Positions 6,829-13,529 of a stretch of DNA of 15,237 nucleotides are shown here, in pieces. A program made the translations under genes and the position numbers. This DNA is from Chloroflexota bacterium (GTDB lineage: Bacteria; Chloroflexota; Limnocylindria; Limnocylindrales; CSP1-4). Within the stretch, counting starts at the first letter, position 1, and each line of letters begins with the position of its first letter. Below the pieces are notes generated by a model. The model made no database searches and was not told the DNA's origin. It was given only the letters and a program-made list of their open reading frames with translations. The stretch spans positions 1 to 15,237 of the forward strand of contig JAKAMV010000137.1 in the NCBI GenBank assembly GCA_021812735.1, given 5' to 3'.

Positions 6829-8565
6829 ATGAGCGACACCGTCGAGCCCGCCGCGCCCCAGCCGCAGGCCGCACCCGACGCCGCACCGGACGGCGCCGGG
6901 AGCGCGCCTCCGTCCGCGCCGGACAGCCCTGCCCAGCAACCCAGGAGGCGGAACCCGTTCTACCTGCGCGGCCGGCATGTCCGCCTGCCAGGCTCCAGGC
7001 GCGGTATGTTCGCGCTCCTGCTCGTGCTCGGGATCGGCGGCTTCGCGGCGGCCTACACCACGGTGACGCTCATCGGCTGGACCGAGACCGCGGACTTCTG
7101 CGGCCGGTGCCACACGATGGCCCCCGAGCTCCAGGCGTACGAGGCCGGCCCGCACAAGAGCGTGGACTGTGCCGCGTGCCACGTGGAGCCGGGCGTCATC
7201 GGCTGGATCAAGGCCAAGATCAACGGCACCAAGCAGCTGATCGACGTGGTGCTCGGCACCTACCCCACCCCGATCCCACCGCCGGATCATGCCGACATGC
7301 CGTCCACGTCCGACACCTGCGAGCGCTGCCATGGCGTCACCCGCACCGCGGTCACGACGCTCAAGACGGAGATCGTGTACTCGGAGGACGCGACCAACAC
7401 GCCGCAGTTCGTGGGCCTCATGATCCGGCCCGCGGGCGGCGACCCGTTCGACGTCAACCGCAGCGTCCACTGGCACGTGGAGCGGACGGTCAACTTCTAC
7501 AGCACGGACCCGCACGCCCAGACCATCGACCTCGTGGAGGCCACCCAGACCGACGGCTCGGTCGCCACGTACATCGCGCTCAACAAGATCACCGTCCACG
7601 AGAACGCGCAGCCCGACGTGACGGCGATCAAGACCTCCGAGATCAAGACCACGATGAGCTGCTACGACTGCCACAACCGCATCGGGCACGACATCGCGAA
7701 CCCCCGCGTCGGCCTCGACCAGGCGATGCAGTCGGGGACGGTCGACGCATCCCTCCCGTACCTCAAGAAGGAGGCGATGCAGATCCTGTGGGCCAGCTAC
7801 CCGAGCGTCGCCGCGGCCGACGCCGCCGCCAACGGCCTCAAGGCCTTCTACGCGCTGAACTACCCGCCGCTGGCCCAGTCCAAGGCGACGCAGATCGACC
7901 AGGCCGTCTCAGAGGTCAAGACCCTCTACCGGCTGACCGCGACGCCCGAGATGAAGGTCACGGCCTACACCTACCCGAACAACCTGGGCCACCTGGACTT
8001 CCCCGGCTGCTTCCGGTGCCATGACGGCGCGCACTTCGAGGTGGTGAACGGGGCGGTGACCAACAAGACCATCCCGTCCACCTGCGACACCTGCCACACC
8101 TTCCCGCAGCTGGGCCAGGTCACGAGCCTGCCCCTGGGGACGCCGCCCTCGACGCACACCGACGCGCTCTGGGTGTTCAACCACAAGAACGTGGCCACGA
8201 GCACCGACCCGGGCGGCCAGTCGTGCGGCAACTGCCACGCCAAGGACTACTGCGTGAACTGCCACTCCACGGGCGCGGTCACGGTCGACCACGACGAGAT
8301 GGCGACGAACCACGCGGCGGTGATCCGCAAGCAGGGCAACACGGCGTGCGCGTACTGCCACCAGCCGGTGTTCTGCGCCTCGTGCCACGGCAATGAGCAG
8401 GTGCTGCCGCTCACGACCCCGTTCTCGACGCACCCGCAGACCACGCCCGCGCCGGCTCCCGGCGCGTCCAACGCGCCCGCTGACGTTGCGCCCGCGTCGC
8501 CCCGCGCCTCGTCCCCGGCGGCCGCGGGCGTGCTGTTCCCGCTTCGGGCGGCGCCGGGCGGCTGA
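6829..8565 (+). CDS. NapC/NirT-like decaheme c-type cytochrome
   Basis: The 578-aa protein has ten CXXCH motifs: CGRCH 91, CAACH 114, CERCH 164, CYDCH 278, CFRCH 394, CDTCH 419, CGNCH 466, CVNCH 475, CAYCH 507 and CASCH 516. A disordered cytoplasmic start is followed by one TM helix (~61-82, FALLLVLGIGGFAAAYTTV), and the first heme motif reads CGRCHTM. This resembles the Met-containing first heme site of NapC/NrfH quinol dehydrogenases. A heme-free block of ~110 residues lies between hemes 3 and 4, and another between hemes 4 and 5. The last six hemes are packed closely, and the tail is Pro/Ala/Ser-rich. Likely role: accept electrons from membrane quinol and pass them outward. The start ATG 6829 follows GAGGGG (6820-6825). 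It ends the System II gene block, which presumably matures it. Confidence 0.9.
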   Translation: MSDTVEPAAPQPQAAPDAAPDGAGSAPPSAPDSPAQQPRRRNPFYLRGRHVRLPGSRRGMFALLLVLGIGGFAAAYTTVTLIGWTETADFCGRCHTMAPELQAYEAGPHKSVDCAACHVEPGVIGWIKAKINGTKQLIDVVLGTYPTPIPPPDHADMPSTSDTCERCHGVTRTAVTTLKTEIVYSEDATNTPQFVGLMIRPAGGDPFDVNRSVHWHVERTVNFYSTDPHAQTIDLVEATQTDGSVATYIALNKITVHENAQPDVTAIKTSEIKTTMSCYDCHNRIGHDIANPRVGLDQAMQSGTVDASLPYLKKEAMQILWASYPSVAAADAAANGLKAFYALNYPPLAQSKATQIDQAVSEVKTLYRLTATPEMKVTAYTYPNNLGHLDFPGCFRCHDGAHFEVVNGAVTNKTIPSTCDTCHTFPQLGQVTSLPLGTPPSTHTDALWVFNHKNVATSTDPGGQSCGNCHAKDYCVNCHSTGAVTVDHDEMATNHAAVIRKQGNTACAYCHQPVFCASCHGNEQVLPLTTPFSTHPQTTPAPAPGASNAPADVAPASPRASSPAAAGVLFPLRAAPGG

Positions 8566-8597
8566 CGCCGCGGCCCCGTCGCGCCGTCGTCGCGCTC

Positions 8598-9506
8598 CTA
8601 CGCCCGCCCGGCGGCCACCCGGTCCGGGCGGGTGTACACGTTGAACCGGTCCCCGCGCAGGAAGCCGACGAGCGTCATGCCGACCTCTGCCGCCGCGTCC
8701 ACGGCGAGGTCCGACGGCGCGGAGACCGCTGCCAGGATCGGCACCCCGGCCACGGCCGCCTTCTGGACCAGCTCGAACCCGATGCGGCCGCTCACCAGCA
8801 CGATCCGCCCGTGGAGCGGCAGGTCGCCTGCCAGCAGGCGGCTGCCGATCAGCTTGTCGAGCGCGTTGTGGCGGCCGATGTCCTCGCGCACGGCGAGGAG
8901 CCTGCCGTCGGCCTCGAACAGGCCCGCGGCGTGGAGGCCGCCGGTGGCCTCGAACACCGCCTGCGCCGAGCGCAGCTGGACGGGCAGGGACCACAGGACC
9001 GCGGGCGCGATGGCGGGACCGTCCGGCAGCGGCCGGGCGCGCAGGCGCACGTCGTCGAGGACCGCCTTGCCGCACACGCCGCAGGACGACGAGACGGCGA
9101 AGTGGCGCTCGGCGACGCGCGCCGCGTCGAAGGGGCGCCGCAGCCGCACCAGCACCTCGTCATCGGGCCGGGAGACGGCGCCCGCGTCGCCGAGCTCCAC
9201 GCCGACCACGTCGCCCGGGCCGTCGATCAGCCCCTCCGCGTGCAGGAACCCCACCGCCAGCTCCGCCTCGTTGCCGGGCGTGCGCATCGTGACCGCGACG
9301 TCGATCGGCGCCTGGCCCGGGCCGGCGACGCGGATCGCCATGGGCTCCTCGCCCGCGAGCCGGTCCGCACGAGTCCGCGCGTCGGCGCCGCGCACGGCGA
9401 GCACCGTCACCTCGGTGGCGCGGCGCTCGAGGCTCGGCTCCGCTGCGCCGCCGCCGTCACGGGGATCGGCGGCGGGCGGCCGGTGAGGGGCGGGACGCGG
9501 CGTCAT
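8598..9506 (-). CDS. fdhD: FdhD, sulfur carrier/sulfurtransferase for formate dehydrogenase
   Basis: The 302-aa product is of normal length for FdhD. FdhD takes sulfur from the cysteine desulfurase IscS (in E. coli) and delivers it to the bis-MGD cofactor, as needed by formate dehydrogenase. Diagnostic segments: EEPMAIRV (~53-60), the sulfur-carrying Cys loop SSSCGVCGK (Cys142, Cys145), REDIGRHNALDKLIG (207-221), SGRIGFELVQKA (239-250) and SAPSDLAVD (262-270). The start at ATG 9506 has no purine-rich site; the 11 nt between the decarboxylase stop and this ATG contain none. A TAGCCT box 8 nt upstream could allow leaderless expression. The gene converges with the decaheme cytochrome, with only 32 nt between their stops. 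No formate dehydrogenase is present in this window. Confidence 0.95.
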   Translation of the reverse strand: MTPRPAPHRPPAADPRDGGGAAEPSLERRATEVTVLAVRGADARTRADRLAGEEPMAIRVAGPGQAPIDVAVTMRTPGNEAELAVGFLHAEGLIDGPGDVVGVELGDAGAVSRPDDEVLVRLRRPFDAARVAERHFAVSSSCGVCGKAVLDDVRLRARPLPDGPAIAPAVLWSLPVQLRSAQAVFEATGGLHAAGLFEADGRLLAVREDIGRHNALDKLIGSRLLAGDLPLHGRIVLVSGRIGFELVQKAAVAGVPILAAVSAPSDLAVDAAAEVGMTLVGFLRGDRFNVYTRPDRVAAGRA

Positions 9507-9514
9507 GGAGCGCT

Positions 9515-9520
9515 AGGCTA
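9515..9520 (-). promoter_or_regulatory. Candidate -10 box (TAGCCT) for leaderless fdhD
   Basis: On the minus strand TAGCCT ends 8 nt before the fdhD ATG and overlaps the decarboxylase stop codon. TANNNT boxes this close to a start place the transcript start at or near the ATG, as in actinobacterial leaderless genes. No -35 element was seen. Read-through from the decarboxylase gene remains equally possible. Confidence 0.3.
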
Positions 9521-10792
9521 CCCCGCCGGGCGCTCGAGGTACACCGCGGCGCCCGTGGGCCGCAGGCAGTGCGTCATCGACATGGCCTGCAGGTAGCCGC
9601 CGGCGTTGAGGATGGCCACGCCCTCCCCCTCCGCCACGTCCGGCATGGGGTAGTCCTCCGCGAACACGTCGCCGGCCTCGTTGATGTGGCCGGCCACGGT
9701 CACGAGCTGCGTCCGGTCGCGCATCGGCGCGCGCAGCGGCACGATCTCCTGGGCGTAGCCGTAGACGAAGTACGCGCAGTTGACGTTCCAGCCGACGTCG
9801 AGGCCGACGAAGGTGACGCCCCCGCGCCGCTCGACCGTGACCACCTCCGCGAGCAGGACCGCGCTGTCCTTCATCACGAAGTCGCCCGGCTCGAACGCCG
9901 CCGTGACGCCGTACGGCGCGAGGTGCCGGGCGACGGTGGCGGCGTACGCGTCGAGGTCCACGGGCACCTCGCCGTCCCGCGCGACCCGGCCCAGCCCGCC
10001 GCCGACGTTGACCTCGCGGATGGCGAAACCGGCGTCGAGCAGCCGCTCGAGGGCCGTCGTCGCGCGCGCCAGGGCCGCCTCGAACTCGCCGAGCTGGTCG
10101 CCCAGCCAGCCCGAGCCGGCATGGAAGTGCAGCGTGTCCACCGCGAGGCCGTGGCGGCGCGCCGCGGCGATGGCGTCCTCGAGCCGGTCCGGCGTGATGC
10201 CGAACTTGGTGGGCCGCTCGCCCGCGTACGCCAGGTCGTCCGTGTAGCCGGCGCCCGCGCCCGGGTTGACGCGGAGGCCGATGGTCCGGCCCGGCGCCCG
10301 GCGCCCGACGCGCTCGACCTGGCTGACGCCGTCGAGGTTGAGCCGGATCGGGTGCGCCAGCAGCACGTCGAGATCCCGCTCGGACACGTTGGTGCCGGTG
10401 TGGCTGATGGCATCGGCCGGCCACCCGTTGGCCAGCGCGTGCAGCACCTCGCCCGGCGAGCAGGCGTCGATGCCCACCCCGTCGGGCGTGCCGGGCTCGC
10501 CCAGGCCGCGCAGGACGGCGAGGATCCTCGGGTCGGGGCAGGACTTGAGCGCGAACCGGGTGACGTACGGCAGGCCGGCCCGCCGCAGGGCGCCCTGGAG
10601 GGCGCGGACGTTCTCCGCCGGGCGCGCGAGGTCGTACACGAACAGCGGCGCGCCGTGCTCGCGCAGGAGCGCGTCGAGGTCGTGGCCGTTGAGGGCCAGG
10701 CCGTCCCCGACCGGGGCGAACCCGTCTCGCCGCCACCACGTCGGGGCCGCGGCAGGCAGCGCCGGGGGCGGGGTCCGGGCGGGGGCGCTCAC
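9518..10792 (-). CDS. Fold-type III PLP decarboxylase, LysA/ODC-like, specificity uncertain
   Basis: The 424-aa protein has the alanine-racemase-like barrel and C-terminal sheet domain of the DapDC/ODC family. PLP-binding features: Lys83 in RFALKSCPDPRIL, DACSPGEV (109-116), His224 in LHFHAGSGW, the glycine loop GGGLG (264-268), Glu301 in EPGD, and NAGGYLQAMS near the C-terminus (Tyr400 at the usual Tyr position). Two positions differ from diaminopimelate decarboxylase: EPGR reads EPGD (Asp304), and the CESGD loop of the partner subunit reads NEAGD (Asn371 for Cys). The substrate may therefore not be meso-diaminopimelate. The GTG start at 10792 has CGGAG 8 nt upstream and overlaps the DUF2277 stop as GTGA, so the two are likely translationally coupled. 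Do not annotate as lysA without further evidence. Confidence 0.85.
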   Translation of the reverse strand: MSAPARTPPPALPAAAPTWWRRDGFAPVGDGLALNGHDLDALLREHGAPLFVYDLARPAENVRALQGALRRAGLPYVTRFALKSCPDPRILAVLRGLGEPGTPDGVGIDACSPGEVLHALANGWPADAISHTGTNVSERDLDVLLAHPIRLNLDGVSQVERVGRRAPGRTIGLRVNPGAGAGYTDDLAYAGERPTKFGITPDRLEDAIAAARRHGLAVDTLHFHAGSGWLGDQLGEFEAALARATTALERLLDAGFAIREVNVGGGLGRVARDGEVPVDLDAYAATVARHLAPYGVTAAFEPGDFVMKDSAVLLAEVVTVERRGGVTFVGLDVGWNVNCAYFVYGYAQEIVPLRAPMRDRTQLVTVAGHINEAGDVFAEDYPMPDVAEGEGVAILNAGGYLQAMSMTHCLRPTGAAVYLERPAG

Positions 10793-11274
10793 GCGGGGCG
10801 CTCCGAGGGAACATGCGCCGCCAGGAGGTGGTCGCGCGGCAGTTCCGGTCTCGCGGAACCATCTGTGGCTGCCGGTCCCGCGGGCCGCGCACCCACCGCA
10901 TCCGCGGACGGTTCCGCCAGTTCGGAACCGTCCCGCCGGGGCACCCCAGCGGCACGCACCTGCCGGCGGGTCTTCGGCTCCAGCTCGGCGTGCGGCTGCC
11001 GGCGGGTCTTCGCCTCGAAGATCGCCCGCCGCGTCAGCGGGTCTGCGAACGGGTCCGGGCCTTCGGCCACATCAGTTCCCACCGACGCCAGGAGCCGTGC
11101 CGTGACGGCGGCGACGTCGTCGACGGCCGCCTCGAACGCCGCCCGGTGGCGGGCCGGCGGTGCCCGGAACCCGGACACCTTGCGGACGTACTGGAGCGCC
11201 GCGGCCCGTGTCTCGCCGGAGGTGGCGGGACCCTGGCCCTCGGCCCGGCGGAGCTGGCGGATGGAGCGGCACAT
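10789..11274 (-). CDS. DUF2277 protein with a long C-terminal extension
   Basis: Residues 1-65 match the DUF2277 family: it starts MCRSIRQLR and contains ETRAAALQYVRKVSGFRAP and FEAAVDDVAAVTARLLASV. The family's function is unknown. The start is placed at ATG 11274 because MCRSI is the conserved family N-terminus; the frame is open to 11367, but the extra 31 residues look non-native. No Shine-Dalgarno is present, but TACCCT sits 7 nt upstream. The product is 161 aa, while family members are usually about 80-100 aa. The extra ~90 residues are low-complexity, contain a 12-residue partial duplication (KTRRQPHAELEP/KTRRQVRAAGVP) and overlie two DNA hairpins. The stop overlaps the decarboxylase GTG (GTGA), so the reading frame to this end is probably real. 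Confidence 0.75.
   Translation of the reverse strand: MCRSIRQLRRAEGQGPATSGETRAAALQYVRKVSGFRAPPARHRAAFEAAVDDVAAVTARLLASVGTDVAEGPDPFADPLTRRAIFEAKTRRQPHAELEPKTRRQVRAAGVPRRDGSELAEPSADAVGARPAGPAATDGSARPELPRDHLLAAHVPSERPA
10842..10859. repeat. Palindrome: 6-bp stem, 6-nt loop
   Basis: gttccg (10842-10847) and cggaac (10854-10859) are perfect inverted repeats around gtctcg. It shares its stem sequence with the larger hairpin at 10906-10933. It lies in the 3' part of the DUF2277 reading frame. Confidence 0.6.
10906..10933. repeat. Perfect 11-bp inverted repeat (hairpin, 6-nt loop)
   Basis: ggacggttccg (10906-10916) pairs fully with cggaaccgtcc (10923-10933) around ccagtt. It is symmetrical enough to fold on either strand. 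No U-tract follows on either side, so it is not a classical terminator. It lies inside the DUF2277 C-terminal extension, about 115 nt before the decarboxylase start. Confidence 0.75.
10960..11012 (-). repeat. 36-bp partial tandem duplication in the DUF2277 gene
   Basis: The 17-mer ctgccggcgggtcttcg occurs at 10960-10976 and again at 10996-11012, exactly 36 bp apart. It produces the two copies of KTRRQ in the protein. The remainder of the units has diverged. Confidence 0.7.
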
Positions 11275-11281
11275 GCCCCGG

Positions 11282-11287
11282 AGGGTA
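11282..11287 (-). promoter_or_regulatory. Candidate -10 box (TACCCT) for leaderless DUF2277 transcript
   Basis: TACCCT on the minus strand ends 7 nt before ATG 11274, which would start the mRNA at the ATG itself. The gene has no Shine-Dalgarno sequence. A TTGACC hexamer lies further upstream near 11364-11369, but no -10 pairs with it at normal spacing. The intergenic stretch 11275-11416 shows nothing else clear. Confidence 0.35.
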
Positions 11288-11416
11288 GCGGACGCGGCGC
11301 CCCGGGGATCCGGACGGCCCGGCCGCCGCCACGGGCCCACGCCCCACAGGCGCTCGTGGCGGGTCAAGCAGGCGACGTTCGGGTCTCACGCGGTTGCCGG
11401 GCGCCGGCGCGCGCCC

Positions 11417-13186
11417 TCAGGCCGTGGCCGCTGGGGCGTCCTCGGCGTCGCTGGCGATGGCATCGCGCTCGACCGGCTGGGAGGCCGTCGGCAGGAACAG
11501 GCTCAGGACCACGCCGATCAGCACGAAGCCCGACGCGGCCAGGCCGGCCAGCCGCGTGGCGTCCACGAACGCGGACTCGATCGGCGTCACCACCTTGGGC
11601 AGCGCGGCAAGGAAGGCGGGGTCCGCGAAGCAGGCCGCCTGGCCCGGCGGGAGCGTGCCCGCCACCCCCGCGAAGCTCGCGCCGGCGCTCGCCGTCGGGT
11701 TCCGCAGGGCGGGCAGGATCTGTCCCGCGGTCTCGTCCACAAGGTTGGTGACCAAGTCCACGCAGGCGGGACTCGTGCCCGGCAGTGCTGCCGTGAGGTT
11801 CCTGCCGGTGCCGCTGACGAGGGTGGTGAACAGCACCGTGCCGAGGATGGCGATGCCCAGCGCGGAGCCGATCTGGCGCATGGTGGAGTTGGCGCCTGAC
11901 GCCAGGCCCGACCGCTGGGCGGGGACGTCCGAGAGCACGATGCTGGTGAGCTGCGCGGTGGCGAGGCCCACGCCCACGCCGTACACGAACAGCGGTGCGG
12001 CCAGCGCGAAGCCGGTCACCGAGGGCGACACCAGCAGCGCCGTGGTGATGATCCCCACCGCCTCGAGCGCCATGCCCAGGGTGACCGCCCGGCGGGGGCC
12101 CCAGGTGTGGGCGATCCGGGCGGCCATCGGGGCCGCGAAGAACGAGCCGACGGCGAGCGCGAGGAAGACCAGTCCCGTCTCGAACGCCGTGTAGCCGATC
12201 ACCCCCTGGAGGAACAGCGGCAGCGCGAACAGGAGGCCGAACTCGCCCAGGGACACGATGGTGCCCGCCAGGTTGCCGTAGCGGAAGGCCGGGTAGCGCC
12301 ACAGGCCCACGTCGAACAGGAAGAACTTGCCCTGCCGCGACCGGATCTGCTCCGCGACGAGGAACAGCACTAGGGCGACGACGCCGAGGACCAGCGCGAA
12401 CGGGATCACCGAGACCGTGCTCGACGGCCACGCCCAGCCAAGGACGGCGAACGGCTGCGTGGGCGTCCACCAGCCGTAGGAGCGGCCCTCGATCAGGCCG
12501 AACACGAACGAGCCCAGACCGAGGGTGATCAGCAGGAACCCGAGGAGGTCGAAGCCCGGCCTCGCGTCCTCGTCCTTGGACTCGCCGATGTACCGGAGCA
12601 CGCCCGCCACGGCGAGCACCGCAACCGGCACGTTGATGAAGAACGCCCAGCGCCAATCGAGGTACGTGGTCAGCCAGCCGCCCAGCAGCGGGCCGACAGC
12701 GGCCATGCCGCCGATGGTGGCGCCCCAGATGCCGAACGCGATGGCCCGGTCCCGGCCGCGGAAGTTGGTGTTGAGGATCGACTGGGTGGAGGGCAGGATC
12801 ATCGCCCCGCCGATGCCCTGGAGCACGCGCGCGGCGATCAGCAGGTCGCCCGTGGGCGCGAGGCCGGCGAGCATGGAGGCCACGGCGAACAGCACCAGGC
12901 CCATCAGGTACATGCGCCGCCGCCCCCAGACATCGCCGAGGCGCCCGACCGTCACCAGGAGGGCGGCGAAGACAAGCGAGTAGACCGTGTTGACCCACTC
13001 GGCGGTGGTGGAGTTGAGCTTGAGGTCCCGGATGATGGACGGGACCGCGACGTTCACGATCGTCGCGTCCACGATGATCATGGCGACGCCGATGCTGAGC
13101 ATCGCCAGGCCGATCCAGCGGCCGCGACCTTCGGTGTGCATGGAGGACGCCCCGGCGGTGCTCCCCGCGTCCGGTGCTTGAGCCAC
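11417..13186 (-). CDS. DHA2-type MFS multidrug exporter (14 TM)
   Basis: The 589-aa product starts at GTG 13186, with GAGGG just upstream at about 7-nt spacing. The frame is open back to 13285, and ATG 13141 is a weaker option without a ribosome site. The first ~20 residues are polar. The family marks are MIIVDATIVNVAVPSI in TM1, GRLGDVWGRRRMY (motif A), RVLQGIGGAMILP, GPLLGGWLTTYLDWRWAFFINVP and QIGSALGIAILGT. About 14 transmembrane helices are predicted, as in proton-driven DHA2 exporters of the EmrB/QacA type. A large external loop near the C-terminus carries two cysteines (SPACVDL, QAACFADP) that could form a disulfide. Substrate cannot be read from sequence. No regulator gene adjoins it, but a palindrome lies 57 nt before the start. 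Confidence 0.9.
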   Translation of the reverse strand: MAQAPDAGSTAGASSMHTEGRGRWIGLAMLSIGVAMIIVDATIVNVAVPSIIRDLKLNSTTAEWVNTVYSLVFAALLVTVGRLGDVWGRRRMYLMGLVLFAVASMLAGLAPTGDLLIAARVLQGIGGAMILPSTQSILNTNFRGRDRAIAFGIWGATIGGMAAVGPLLGGWLTTYLDWRWAFFINVPVAVLAVAGVLRYIGESKDEDARPGFDLLGFLLITLGLGSFVFGLIEGRSYGWWTPTQPFAVLGWAWPSSTVSVIPFALVLGVVALVLFLVAEQIRSRQGKFFLFDVGLWRYPAFRYGNLAGTIVSLGEFGLLFALPLFLQGVIGYTAFETGLVFLALAVGSFFAAPMAARIAHTWGPRRAVTLGMALEAVGIITTALLVSPSVTGFALAAPLFVYGVGVGLATAQLTSIVLSDVPAQRSGLASGANSTMRQIGSALGIAILGTVLFTTLVSGTGRNLTAALPGTSPACVDLVTNLVDETAGQILPALRNPTASAGASFAGVAGTLPPGQAACFADPAFLAALPKVVTPIESAFVDATRLAGLAASGFVLIGVVLSLFLPTASQPVERDAIASDAEDAPAATA

Positions 13187-13529
13187 GGTGTTCCCTCGTC
13201 TCGTCGGTGCCGGGCGGCCCTGGGTGAACGGCCGCCTCGATCCATTCGCTGCGAATGCGTCTTCGGATGGGTGGGACTGTGCCACAGATCGCGGGGCGGC
13301 GCGGGCGATAGCCGTCGCTCGGCGTCCCGCGGCGCCGGGATTCCCGCTGGGCGGTCACTCCGTCACGCGTGCCCGCCGGGCGGGCGGCCTGGCGCATGGG
13401 ATGTTCCCGGCGGCGCCGTCGGGGATGGCTCGCGTGTCGGGCTGCCCTCGGCGCGGGCACCTGCGTGACAGCGCCCGCCAAGCGGTCACTCCGCCGCGCG
13501 CGCCAGCCCGGTGGCCATCGGGCCGATCC
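13187..13529. other. 343-bp non-coding region between the GH3 and MFS genes
   Basis: No reading frame here has a plausible protein. It should hold the MFS promoter and the GH3 terminator, but neither is clear. Contents noted: palindromes cattcgc-t-gcgaatg (13243-13257), ctgtg-c-cacag (13277-13287) and gcccgcc-g-ggcgggc (13371-13385), and a 12-bp direct repeat gcggtcactccg at 13351-13362 and 13482-13493. Confidence 0.6.
13243..13257. promoter_or_regulatory. 15-bp palindrome upstream of the MFS exporter, possible operator
   Basis: cattcgc and gcgaatg form perfect half-sites around one central t, 57 nt upstream of the MFS GTG. Size and symmetry would suit a TetR- or MarR-type repressor dimer, which commonly control such exporters. 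No repressor gene lies in the window, so the assignment rests on position and symmetry only. Confidence 0.35.

Noticed and set aside
8558..8571. Stem gcggc/gccgc at the end of the decaheme gene as a terminator
   Set aside because: Only 5 bp, it covers the stop codon and is not followed by a T-run.
9569..11899. Long plus-strand frame antisense to the decarboxylase and DUF2277 genes
   Set aside because: High GC produces long antisense frames; composition is Arg/Ala/Gly-rich and no motif is recognisable, while the minus strand has conserved enzyme motifs.
13136..13468. Possible small plus-strand gene in the MFS/GH3 gap
   Set aside because: It overlaps the MFS start, has no ribosome site and its product looks random.
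11364..13481. Long minus-strand frame of 705 codons across the MFS gene
   Set aside because: It is a shadow frame full of Arg, Pro and Gly with no domains; the overlapping frame encodes a clear 14-TM transporter.
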